64,000 nt of DNA from Pseudoalteromonas sp. H71 (lineage in GTDB: Bacteria > Pseudomonadota > Gammaproteobacteria > Enterobacterales > Alteromonadaceae). Below, piece after piece: positions 18,176 to 25,986 of this stretch. The DNA lies in the NCBI RefSeq assembly GCF_001468485.1, contig NZ_LODI01000003.1:6767-70766 (forward strand). Direction: 5' to 3'. Position 1 is the first letter of the stretch. Each line of letters starts with the position of its first letter. The notes below the pieces were generated by a model. That model was not told where the DNA came from. It worked only from the letters and a program-made list of their open reading frames with translations, and did not search any database. A program made the position numbers and the translations under genes.

Positions 18176-18853
18176 ATGCAAGAACATAAAAACCAGCCAT
18201 TGACCGATTTCATAGAATATCCACAGGATGAAATGTTGGCCCGTGCAAATGAATTCTTACAAACAAGCCAACGTCGTCATAGTATTCGCAGCTTTAGCAA
18301 CCGCCCAGTGCCAAAAGAGATTATCGAAACCTGCATAAAAGCAGCAGGTACAGCACCCAGTGGCGCAAACCACCAGCCTTGGCATTTTGTGGCTATTAAT
18401 AGTGCAGATGTTAAAAAGCAAATACGCGACGCGGCTGAAAAGCTAGAGCGATCTTTTTACGAAGGGCGAGCAGGCGATGAATGGTTAGATGCATTAAAGC
18501 CTTTAGGCACCGATGCTAACAAACCCTACTTAGAGCATGCACCTTGGCTTATTGCTGTATTTAGTCAAAAAAAGGGCGGTGTGAGTACCGATGATAAAAA
18601 TACAAATTATTATGTGCATGAGTCTGTTGGGCTAGCAACGGGGTTTTTAATACAAGCTCTGCACCGTGCAGGCCTTGCGACACTGACCCACACCCCAAAA
18701 CCGATGAGCTTTTTAACGGACATTTGTGACCGAGATAAAGACAACGAACGCCCTTACATGCTATTAATTACAGGCTACCCCGATGAACATGCAACAGTAC
18801 CAATGCATGCCCTAGATAAAAAAACGATTGATGAAATAGCCAGTTTTATTTAA
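18176..18853 (+). CDS. Nitroreductase family flavoprotein, iodotyrosine deiodinase-like
   Basis: 225 aa. The FMN-binding motif [14 protein letters not shown] (residues about 33-46), then [20 protein letters not shown], and the lid-region string [20 protein letters not shown] match bacterial homologues of iodotyrosine deiodinase as I remember them, rather than classic NfsB. Such enzymes use FMN for reductive dehalogenation or other one- and two-electron reductions; the true substrate is unknown. It is monocistronic and divergent from the ABC operon; its 3' end overlaps the adaptor gene on the other strand by 8 bp. Confidence 0.85.
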   Translation: MQEHKNQPLTDFIEYPQDEMLARANEFLQTSQRRHSIRSFSNRPVPKEIIETCIKAAGTAPSGANHQPWHFVAINSADVKKQIRDAAEKLERSFYEGRAGDEWLDALKPLGTDANKPYLEHAPWLIAVFSQKKGGVSTDDKNTNYYVHESVGLATGFLIQALHRAGLATLTHTPKPMSFLTDICDRDKDNERPYMLLITGYPDEHATVPMHALDKKTIDEIASFI

Positions 18854-19919
18854 TACTTTGCAAGGGGGCATAATCTATAGCCAGTACATCCCCTTCTTTC
18901 AGGCCAGCAACCACATGCTGCTTATTATTTACTCTGGCGCCTAAACGGACGAAACGTTTAACTAGCGTTTCGTTTTCCAATACATACACCATGCTTAATT
19001 GACCAAACTCATGCACCCAGCTTGGCTCAATTAAAATACCTTGAGCGTTTTTTGTGGGCAATTGTAGCTGTGCGTAAAGCCCAGGGATCAAGCCTAATTG
19101 TGTATTCGTGTCTAAACGAATAAGTAAGCTGCGCGCGCTATTGTCCGCAACAGGGACTATTTCACTCACTGTAGCCGAAATAGTTAAATTGAGCGATGGC
19201 AGTACTACGTTTAAGTTATCCCCTAGTTTTAATTTTACTGCTTGTTGTTCACGTACATTAAATTCAACCTGTAATTGCAATGGGTTATATACAGTAATGA
19301 GTGGCTTACCCGGTGTTGCGGTATCGCCAGGCTCTGTTAAGCGCTCAACCACCACACCCGAAATGGGTGCCGTTATTTGAGTATAATTTAATGCCACTTT
19401 GGCTTGTGCTTGTTGCTGCTTAGCGGCGGCTAAATTAGCCGTGAGGTTATCAAATTTAGCTTTAGCGTCATCTACTTCGCTAACAGATACTAACCCTTTA
19501 GCATTTAAGTTAGTCAGTCTGGCTAATTGCTTTTGAGCTTGCGTCAACGATGCTTGCACGGCGTTAATATTAGCGTCGCTTTGTGCCAACGCCGCTTTAA
19601 AATCATCTTGCTTGAGGGTAATAAGTAAATCGCCCTTAGTGACTTTATCGCCCGCTCGTACTTTTAACTGCTCAACCTGCGCCATCACATTTGATGAAAT
19701 TTGCGTATTTTGTTTTGCTATTACACTACCCGGCACTTGCTCACTACCGTTAATGCTTTGCAGCGCAATGGTGACGCGCTCGCCCTGATAATTACTGTGT
19801 TGTGATTCTTTTAAACCAGCAGTTTGTTGATCAGAAAAGCTGCCTGCCATGTAAAGCACAGCCATAATAATTACCAATAAAGCGATTAAAGCGCCGATTA
19901 GTTTTGATTTACCCTGCAT
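18846..19919 (-). CDS. RND efflux pump periplasmic adaptor subunit
   Basis: 357 aa. I start at the ATG at 19919 ([20 protein letters not shown]): it has GAGGG as ribosome site and overlaps the RND gene stop by 11 bp, while the upstream alternative at 19943 adds eight odd residues. Visible parts: N-terminal membrane anchor, lipoyl half ([20 protein letters not shown]), alpha-hairpin (about 95-160), second lipoyl half ([20 protein letters not shown]), barrel and membrane-proximal domain. It works with the RND permease upstream; no outer-membrane factor gene is nearby. Confidence 0.9.
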   Translation of the reverse strand: MQGKSKLIGALIALLVIIMAVLYMAGSFSDQQTAGLKESQHSNYQGERVTIALQSINGSEQVPGSVIAKQNTQISSNVMAQVEQLKVRAGDKVTKGDLLITLKQDDFKAALAQSDANINAVQASLTQAQKQLARLTNLNAKGLVSVSEVDDAKAKFDNLTANLAAAKQQQAQAKVALNYTQITAPISGVVVERLTEPGDTATPGKPLITVYNPLQLQVEFNVREQQAVKLKLGDNLNVVLPSLNLTISATVSEIVPVADNSARSLLIRLDTNTQLGLIPGLYAQLQLPTKNAQGILIEPSWVHEFGQLSMVYVLENETLVKRFVRLGARVNNKQHVVAGLKEGDVLAIDYAPLQSIK

Positions 19920-22900
19920 GCGCTTCACCCTCTGAACTTGCAAACACTAAATAATAAACAAGTGGCACTACAAATAACGAAAATACAGTAGACGCCACAA
20001 TACCAAAAATTATCGCAATCGCGAGCCCGCTAAATACCGGGTCTAGTGTGATTACTAAGTTACCCAATAAGGTCGTGCCTGCGGTTAATAATACAGGACG
20101 CATACGCACTGTTCCTGCAGCAACCAGCGCATCTTTTATAGCCATGCCTTGGCCTCGTGCTTGATTAATAAATTCAACTAAAATAAGCGAATTACGAACC
20201 ACAATACCAGCAAGGGCAATCATCCCAATCATCGCTGTAGCGGTAAATAGTACCGGCTCAGGAGCGCCGGCTATAACACGCTCTCCAAACTGATTTAAAA
20301 ACCAAAAGCCTGGCATAATACCTATAACAGTGAGCGGAATAGCCGACATAATAATTAACGACAAGCTCGCAGATTGTGTTTGTACACGTAAAATAATAAA
20401 TATGGCACTAAGTGCGAAGGCAAATGCAATTCCCATATCCCTGAACACATCTATGGTAATGCGCCACTCTCCCTCGCCACTAAAGTTAGCATAAGTGCCT
20501 TTAGGTAACTGCCATGGCACAGTACCGCCATTATTAAAAAAGTGGCGGTTTATCCACGGTGTTTTTTCAAAATAGTTAGGCTCGGCGTTAAAGTCAGCAT
20601 TTACGTCTGCAATAACTTCTGCGGGCGTTCGCCCATTTAGCTCAGCCATAACATAAATTACATCGCGTTGATCTTTACGAACCCGAATGTCAGCAACCTG
20701 ATGTTGCGTAAATTTACCTAATTCTGAAAGCGACACTAATGGCCTTGGTGCACTTTGTAAGCCAAATTCATTGCTGGTTTTAGCTAAATCTTTATCCCCC
20801 CTGACTTGCAGTGCAAGTAATTGCGAAATTTGATTACGCTCGCTGTATGGTAACTGTAATTTAATATCAACAGGCTCTGTTTCGTTACTTACGTAAAGCA
20901 CCCCCACGGTTTCACCTAGTGTGGCAACACTTAACGATTGAGCAATATTTTGAGTGGAAATGGCACTGAGTGCTGCTTTGCTCTTATCGGTTACAAAACG
21001 CTGCAAAAGTGAAGGTGCAACCAAAGAGGTATCCACTTCAACTACGTGTGGCTCTTGCTTTAAACGTTCAGCTAATTGTTTAGCTGCTTGGTAATGAGTT
21101 TGCTGATCAACAAAATCATCTCGGTAAACCTCAGCAACTAAAGTACTTAATACCGGCGGCCCAGGAGGCACCTCAACAACTTTTATTACTATGCCTTGTT
21201 TTGCTAAAGGTGCGAGCTGTTTGCGTAAGCGCATAACCACAGCATGTGATTGATGCTCGCGTTCAGACTTATCAATCAATAACACTCTTAGCTCTGCTAA
21301 ATGTGCAGCTTCACGCCGATAATAGCCACGTACCATCGCATTAAAATCCATACTTGAAGGCTTACCAACGTACGCCGCTATTTCACTTACTTCGTTTAAT
21401 TGCCATGTGAGTGTTTGCACCTGTTGAGTAAAGGCAGCCGTTCGTTCTAAATGTGTTCCCTCTGGCATATCTATTAATACTTGTAGCTCGTTTTTATTAT
21501 CAAATGGTAATAGCTTTAAAGGCACCAAACGCATAACAGGTAGCATGGCGCTAATAATAAATAAAATTAATGTGCCCCATAATACCCATTTTGCGCGCTG
21601 CCTTGAGACAAGCAATGGGCTTAATAACGTTTGATAAATACTTATTTTTGGCTCAACTTCTGTGTGGGTATCTGTATTGGGCTTGAGTAACTTCATCGCA
21701 AGCCAAGGCGTTACAAAAAACGCCACAATGGTAGACACCATCACGCTGATTGGAACATTAAATGCCATCGGTGCCATGTATGGCCCCATCATGCCGGTAA
21801 TAAATGCCAGCGGAATAAATGCCATCATAATAGTTAAAGTAGACATAAGTAACGCACCGCGAATTTCGCTCATTGCGCCAACTATTTGCTGTTTTTTATT
21901 GCCTTTTTTATCTAAAAAACGGCTTATATTATCAATGCCTGTAATTGGGTCATCGACCAATAACCCTAACGATAAAATAAGTGCAAATAACGTTACTCGG
22001 TTAATGGTATAACCAAACGCAAAATCCAGTGACAGTGTAATGCCATAGCAAATAGGCACAGCTAACCCAACAACAATGGCGGGTCGCCACCCCAAAAACA
22101 CCCCAACAAAAATCACTACCGTAAATACAGCAAACACCAAGCTTGATGTTAAATTATTTACTTTTTCATTGGCGGTCTGCCCGTAATCTCTTAATACCGA
22201 ATAACTCACCTCGGGCGGTAAAAGCGTGCGTGATAACTCAGCCATCATTTGATGAACATCGTTTGCAACCGCCACAGCATTCGTGCCTGTTTGCTTAGCC
22301 ACACTTAATGTGACCATAGGTGAGTGTTGCTCATTAGAAGATTGTGCAAGCCATTGGTAATGTTCAATCTCGCCAGGGCCGTCAATCACGTTTGCAATAT
22401 CAAGTAAGTAAACACTTTTACCATTTACTACATTAACTACAAGCTGCTCTACTGCAGACTTATTACGTAAAACGTCACCTGCTTGCAGGGCTATTTTTTG
22501 CTGGCCATTTATAACACTGCCCACCTGTGTGAGCTGATTAGATATATTTAATGCATAAAGTACATCGTTTATAGTCGTTTGGTGAGCAGCCAACGCGCTG
22601 GCATTTAAATTGACGGTGAGCGTGCGTTTACGCCCAGCAATCACTTTTACCTCGCTAGTGTTTTCAATACGTTGTAAACCATTAGCAATTTCGTTTGCAA
22701 ATCGCGTTAATTCGTAATCGCCATACAGCTGCGGATCTTTGCTGTATAGCCCAAGCATAACAATGGGAACATCATCAACTTCAATGGGCCGAATTTGCCA
22801 GTGTTCAATAACAGAAGGCATTGTATGCTGGTAACTATTAAGCTTGGCGTAGGTATCTAAAATAGCTTGTTCACGATCATGGCCCACCTCAAACCTAAGT

Positions 22901-23184
22901 GTCACCACGCTAGCGCCAGTTTGTGTGGTTGAGTAAATATGTTCAACACCGCCAAGCTGGGCAAGTAACTTTTCAAGTGGTTGAGTCACCAACCGTGTCA
23001 CTTCAGGCGCTTCAACGTTAGGAGCCGATACATATATATCGAGCATAGGCACCACTATTTGCGGTTCTTCCTCGCGAGGTGTTTGTTTTAAAGCAAACAG
23101 ACCTAACAAAATTGATAACACAAAAATAATAACTGGAATACGACCCGTTAAACTGCTTTTTACTGCATTATCAATCATATTCAT
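19909..23184 (-). CDS. RND family efflux permease
   Basis: 1091-aa inner-membrane proton/drug antiporter with the AcrB fold: 12 membrane helices in two repeats and two large periplasmic loops. The proton-relay Asp pair is present in LSLGLLVDDPITGIDN (around residue 410). The N-terminal PREEEPQIVVP motif places it with a divergent RND subfamily rather than AcrB itself. I choose ATG at 23184, with AAGGGG eight bases upstream; the GTG at 23190 shares a base with the arsR stop and leaves no room for a ribosome site. It is the second gene of an arsR-permease-adaptor operon. Confidence 0.92.
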   Translation of the reverse strand: MNMIDNAVKSSLTGRIPVIIFVLSILLGLFALKQTPREEEPQIVVPMLDIYVSAPNVEAPEVTRLVTQPLEKLLAQLGGVEHIYSTTQTGASVVTLRFEVGHDREQAILDTYAKLNSYQHTMPSVIEHWQIRPIEVDDVPIVMLGLYSKDPQLYGDYELTRFANEIANGLQRIENTSEVKVIAGRKRTLTVNLNASALAAHQTTINDVLYALNISNQLTQVGSVINGQQKIALQAGDVLRNKSAVEQLVVNVVNGKSVYLLDIANVIDGPGEIEHYQWLAQSSNEQHSPMVTLSVAKQTGTNAVAVANDVHQMMAELSRTLLPPEVSYSVLRDYGQTANEKVNNLTSSLVFAVFTVVIFVGVFLGWRPAIVVGLAVPICYGITLSLDFAFGYTINRVTLFALILSLGLLVDDPITGIDNISRFLDKKGNKKQQIVGAMSEIRGALLMSTLTIMMAFIPLAFITGMMGPYMAPMAFNVPISVMVSTIVAFFVTPWLAMKLLKPNTDTHTEVEPKISIYQTLLSPLLVSRQRAKWVLWGTLILFIISAMLPVMRLVPLKLLPFDNKNELQVLIDMPEGTHLERTAAFTQQVQTLTWQLNEVSEIAAYVGKPSSMDFNAMVRGYYRREAAHLAELRVLLIDKSEREHQSHAVVMRLRKQLAPLAKQGIVIKVVEVPPGPPVLSTLVAEVYRDDFVDQQTHYQAAKQLAERLKQEPHVVEVDTSLVAPSLLQRFVTDKSKAALSAISTQNIAQSLSVATLGETVGVLYVSNETEPVDIKLQLPYSERNQISQLLALQVRGDKDLAKTSNEFGLQSAPRPLVSLSELGKFTQHQVADIRVRKDQRDVIYVMAELNGRTPAEVIADVNADFNAEPNYFEKTPWINRHFFNNGGTVPWQLPKGTYANFSGEGEWRITIDVFRDMGIAFAFALSAIFIILRVQTQSASLSLIIMSAIPLTVIGIMPGFWFLNQFGERVIAGAPEPVLFTATAMIGMIALAGIVVRNSLILVEFINQARGQGMAIKDALVAAGTVRMRPVLLTAGTTLLGNLVITLDPVFSGLAIAIIFGIVASTVFSLFVVPLVYYLVFASSEGEAHAG

Positions 23185-23189
23185 GGCCA

Positions 23190-23492
23190 CTACCCCTTAC
23201 AAAACAAACCATACAATGTGCCCAAAAGATGAATAGCATTTTGATCAATCACACGGTAATAAATAGTTTGTCCTTCACGGCGAGTAGCAACAATATTCGT
23301 TTTTCTAAGGGCAGCCAAATGCTGAGAAAGTGCCGACTGCGCTAACGGTACCGCTTCATTAAGCTGCGTTACACTCATTTCGGTATCTTGCAATGAACAT
23401 AAAATCATTAAACGATTTTTATTAGCTAAAATTTTTAATAGCTGCTCTGCTTGATCAACATTCCCCGCCATAGCAGTAAAATCAATATTCAT
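23190..23492 (-). CDS. ArsR family regulator with two cysteines (BigR/SqrR/YgaV-like)
   Basis: 100-aa winged-helix repressor. It has exactly two Cys: Cys32 in NRLMILCSLQ and Cys98 in the C-terminal LFCKG. That spacing, with the recognition helix QSALSQHLAALRKT and the wing RREGQTIYYRV, resembles the persulfide-sensing BigR/SqrR/YgaV group, in which a di- or tetrasulfide bridge between the two Cys releases DNA. It heads the operon with the RND pump (stop and pump start 6 bp apart) and is divergent from YgaP-like and rhodanese genes, which supports a sulfane-sulfur role. The chemistry is inferred, not shown. Confidence 0.85.
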   Translation of the reverse strand: MNIDFTAMAGNVDQAEQLLKILANKNRLMILCSLQDTEMSVTQLNEAVPLAQSALSQHLAALRKTNIVATRREGQTIYYRVIDQNAIHLLGTLYGLFCKG

Positions 23493-23500
23493 ATAAAGCT

Positions 23501-23588
23501 CTAATAATCTAATGTGATAGCAGTATAAATTGTTACATTAGAAAAGTCTAATATTAGGATTTACTAATATATGAAATACGATTATAGT
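23501..23588. promoter_or_regulatory. Divergent promoters with overlapping ArsR-type operators
   Basis: Five CTAAT or ATTAG half-sites cluster at 23501, 23509, 23537, 23548-23557 (perfect dyad CTAATATTAG) and 23564. ATATTAG (23551-23557) and CTAATAT (23564-23570) form a 7-bp inverted repeat with a 6-bp spacer. Plus-strand promoter: TTTACT (23560-23565), 17 bp, TATAGT (23583-23588). Minus-strand promoter: TAGACT (23545-23550), 17 bp, TATACT (23522-23527). The central dyad overlaps both -35 elements, so one repressor could shut both transcripts. Confidence 0.6.
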
Positions 23589-23623
23589 AATTATGTATTT
23601 AACTGGATAAGTGACCGACTATA

Positions 23624-23812
23624 ATGAAACTCAATAATGCGCTTCGTCTGATCGCAGGCATAATGATTGTGATCTCAATTTTATTACAAACCTATCACGA
23701 TCCTAGGTGGGTATATTTTACTGTGTTTATTGCCCTAAACTTAATGCAATCGGCTTTCACTAGCTGGTGCCCTATGATTACACTACTACGCAAATTTGGC
23801 GTTAAGGAATAA
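23624..23812 (+). CDS. YgaP-like transmembrane protein (DUF2892)
   Basis: 62 aa with two short membrane helices (about residues 6-22 and 30-47) and a WCPM motif after the second helix, comparable to the C-terminal membrane part of E. coli YgaP, where a rhodanese is fused to two helices. Here the membrane part and the rhodanese are separate genes 5 bp apart. Its ribosome site is weak. It is divergent from the two-Cys ArsR gene, as ygaP neighbours ygaV in E. coli. Role: probably membrane anchoring or sulfur relay (inferred). Confidence 0.8.
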   Translation: MKLNNALRLIAGIMIVISILLQTYHDPRWVYFTVFIALNLMQSAFTSWCPMITLLRKFGVKE

Positions 23813-23817
23813 ATATA

Positions 23818-24162
23818 ATGCTTACTTCTATCCCCGATTTACTAAAAGTTATTACACCTAACCAACGACGTATCGACGCTGAGCAAGCAAAACAAGAGAT
23901 TAGCGAAAACAAGGGCTTACTTATTGATGTGCGCGAACCCGCAGAACATGCCACCAATCCTGCTGTAGGCGCAATTAATATTCCGCGCGGATTACTAGAA
24001 ATGAAGTTAATGGAAATAGAAAAAGACGCTTCCCGTCCTATTTACTTACATTGCGCTAGTGGCGCGCGTGCAACATTAAGTGCTGAAGCAATCACACGTA
24101 TAGGATACGAAAACGTCACCGTTATTACTTGTAACGCAGCACAGGTGTGTGACGCTTTTTAA
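23818..24162 (+). CDS. Rhodanese-like sulfurtransferase
   Basis: 114-aa single-domain rhodanese. The entry motif is LIDVREPAEHATNP (about residues 35-48) and the active-site loop is LHCASGARA, with catalytic Cys79 set to carry a persulfide. Two further Cys (105 and 111) lie near the C-terminus. It is cytosolic, with no signal peptide. It is co-transcribed with the YgaP-like membrane protein and divergent from the ArsR regulator, so it likely handles sulfane sulfur when the repressor is released. Confidence 0.88.
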   Translation: MLTSIPDLLKVITPNQRRIDAEQAKQEISENKGLLIDVREPAEHATNPAVGAINIPRGLLEMKLMEIEKDASRPIYLHCASGARATLSAEAITRIGYENVTVITCNAAQVCDAF

Positions 24163-24201
24163 TTATTATACACCCAAATAATTAGAGCCTTAGTTAGTAG
24201 A

Positions 24202-24224
24202 CTCGACGATAAAAAATTGTCGAG
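24202..24224. terminator. Possible hairpin between convergent genes
   Basis: CTCGAC / GTCGAG stem with an AT-rich loop, between the rhodanese gene and the convergent 24245 gene. There is no clear T-run on either side, so this is a weak call. Confidence 0.35.
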
Positions 24225-24244
24225 CTGACTTATTCAGGTTGGAC

Positions 24245-25069
24245 TTAATTTGTTTGAAAATAAAAGTGCGTTTCTGATATTTTTTCAATAATGTCATATT
24301 CTAAGCCCATGTGGTTATACTCACCTTGAGTTGGCATTCTTGAACTGTAATTAACAACAACACCCCAATGGTTATCACTCACTCCTCCAAAAATTATGCT
24401 CATGCTTTTGTCATCATTTTTAGTGATAGCAGCAACATTATAAGCATTCATTAACTCCCTAACTTGCTTAGTTTCTGCTGATAACGTCATTAACTCTTCA
24501 TTTTCACCTAACTCAAAAACTTTATAATTAGCTGAGGGAACAAATCCCGCATACTTAGATGGATAATAAGTAACAAGTTGAGCTGGCGTGAAAAATGTAT
24601 TATTTATTCGATAAACAAACATGTCTGTTTGCTGAATAAGATTTAAATCTTTTGACTGATTGAATTTAAGTAGCTCATTCATCGTTACTTTTAAAAAGTC
24701 GTCAATTAAGCCTAACCGTTCTTCTTTGCATGCTTGTTTTTTACATATCGTAACAGCAGGTAATTTGGAGAGTTGTGCCTTATTTATATTTAAAAAATTA
24801 CGACCCAAAACACCTAAATTAAAGTTTGCAAACGCTTGTTTATCTTTATCACTTTTAAACTTAGTCGGATGAATATCAAGAAAACTAAAAGGATAAAATA
24901 ACGGCAGATACGCGAGAGGTAAATCACTGTTAGGTAATATATCTCCAGCATGCTTTAGCAATGCTCTATATTCTGCGTCTATATCCTCATTAAAATAAGG
25001 TGGCATGCCACTGGCCTTAATCGTAACCGTATTAATCAATAAACATAAAAACAGTCCATATCTCAGCAT
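24245..25069 (-). CDS. Secreted hypothetical protein
   Basis: 274 aa. Residues 1-20 look like a signal peptide (LRYGLFLCLLINTVTIKASG). The mature part is mixed alpha/beta and contains a possible disulfide pair (CKKQAC, near residues 109-114) and many aromatic residues. I do not recognise the family and see no catalytic motif. It is monocistronic, and the ribosome site (AAGGAA, about 12 bases upstream) is weak. Base composition is slightly more AT-rich than its neighbours. Confidence 0.65.
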   Translation of the reverse strand: MLRYGLFLCLLINTVTIKASGMPPYFNEDIDAEYRALLKHAGDILPNSDLPLAYLPLFYPFSFLDIHPTKFKSDKDKQAFANFNLGVLGRNFLNINKAQLSKLPAVTICKKQACKEERLGLIDDFLKVTMNELLKFNQSKDLNLIQQTDMFVYRINNTFFTPAQLVTYYPSKYAGFVPSANYKVFELGENEELMTLSAETKQVRELMNAYNVAAITKNDDKSMSIIFGGVSDNHWGVVVNYSSRMPTQGEYNHMGLEYDIIEKISETHFYFQTN

Positions 25070-25113
25070 ACTTTTTTAAGTTCCTTAGTAAGTGCTTTTT
25101 TGTGTAGCAAAAG

Positions 25114-25659
25114 CTATTTTTTTTCATCAAGTAGCGTAACAAGCATATTCTCTATGTTTTTTACGCTATAGGTAAGTGCACGTATTAACTCTAGTTGGCT
25201 TTGCGGGGTTTCTTCATTTGATGATTTTACTGGTGTGTTTGCAGTTAAGTTATCTTTTTGCTCAAGTATGGCTTCTCTGAATTCACTGGCATTTTCAACA
25301 CCAAGTAATGACACTAATGCACCGTGGCCAGACTGCCCTGCTGTTTCAAAACTTAACCGATACAGACCAAACATGCGCATTATTGGGCCTTGACTTAGGC
25401 CTACATCGGTTATTTTTTCTAGCGGTATTGATTTTTCTTCTTTAAAAAATATCCCGCGTTTTACAACGAGCTTTTGCGTGAGTAATTGTGCCGACATAGC
25501 CGCCAATATTCGCCCTCCCACCAGCCACACAATCGCTAAAACAATGGGTAATAACGGAATGGCCACCAGTGCTAACACACTAAAAAAAGTGGCCATTAGC
25601 ATCCAGTATTGCTGAACTTTGGGGTCGAAAGATGCGCTTTTTAAAACGAGGTTATTCAT
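25114..25659 (-). CDS. PH-domain membrane protein (bPH2/YdbS-like)
   Basis: 181 aa. Two adjacent hydrophobic segments (residues about 20-55) are followed by a bacterial PH-like domain: LTQKLVVKRGIFFKEEKSIP, then LEKITDVGLSQGPIMRMFGL and a final YRLSFETAG. The C-terminal 40 residues are charged. Proteins of this type (DUF304/bPH2) are inner-membrane proteins of unknown role. It is monocistronic. Confidence 0.82.
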   Translation of the reverse strand: MNNLVLKSASFDPKVQQYWMLMATFFSVLALVAIPLLPIVLAIVWLVGGRILAAMSAQLLTQKLVVKRGIFFKEEKSIPLEKITDVGLSQGPIMRMFGLYRLSFETAGQSGHGALVSLLGVENASEFREAILEQKDNLTANTPVKSSNEETPQSQLELIRALTYSVKNIENMLVTLLDEKK

Positions 25660-25930
25660 AAATTTATCCTTAATTTCATGAGAGCGTATACCCTGAACTA
25701 GGTCGCTTTACGCCTTTAGATACTTAAGTTACGTGAACAGTAACTTTAATGCAATTTAACTTCTTGCATTGAAATAAATTGTCACACTTCCTTTTATAAC
25801 CTCCTTTTAAACAAAAAATATCTTCAACCTATGCTCTGAACTGGCTTCACTTTACATAAAGTTTATTTTCACATTGGAACGCGAATACCATGGGTTAACA
25901 CCCGTTTTTAATATGCATTTAATAAGGCAT
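25660..25930. other. Gene-free stretch between the PH-domain gene and the pullulanase terminator
   Basis: AT-rich and without an open frame of note. It must hold the minus-strand promoter of the 25114 gene, but no strong -35/-10 pair stands out. I see no repeat or RNA-like element. Confidence 0.4.
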
Positions 25931-25935
25931 TAAAA

Positions 25936-25965
25936 AAGCCGAGCATACAAAGGTATGCTCGGCTT
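25936..25965 (-). terminator. Strong terminator of the TonB receptor/pullulanase operon
   Basis: Perfect 13-bp stem AAGCCGAGCATAC / GTATGCTCGGCTT with a 4-nt loop; the minus strand continues with a run of T. It lies 21 bp beyond the pullulanase stop. Confidence 0.93.
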
Positions 25966-25986
25966 AGGTCTGGGAAAATATAACTG

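Noticed and set aside
21662-22012. 116-aa plus-strand frame inside the RND permease
   Set aside because: Its hydrophobic look is the mirror of the membrane helices on the coding strand.
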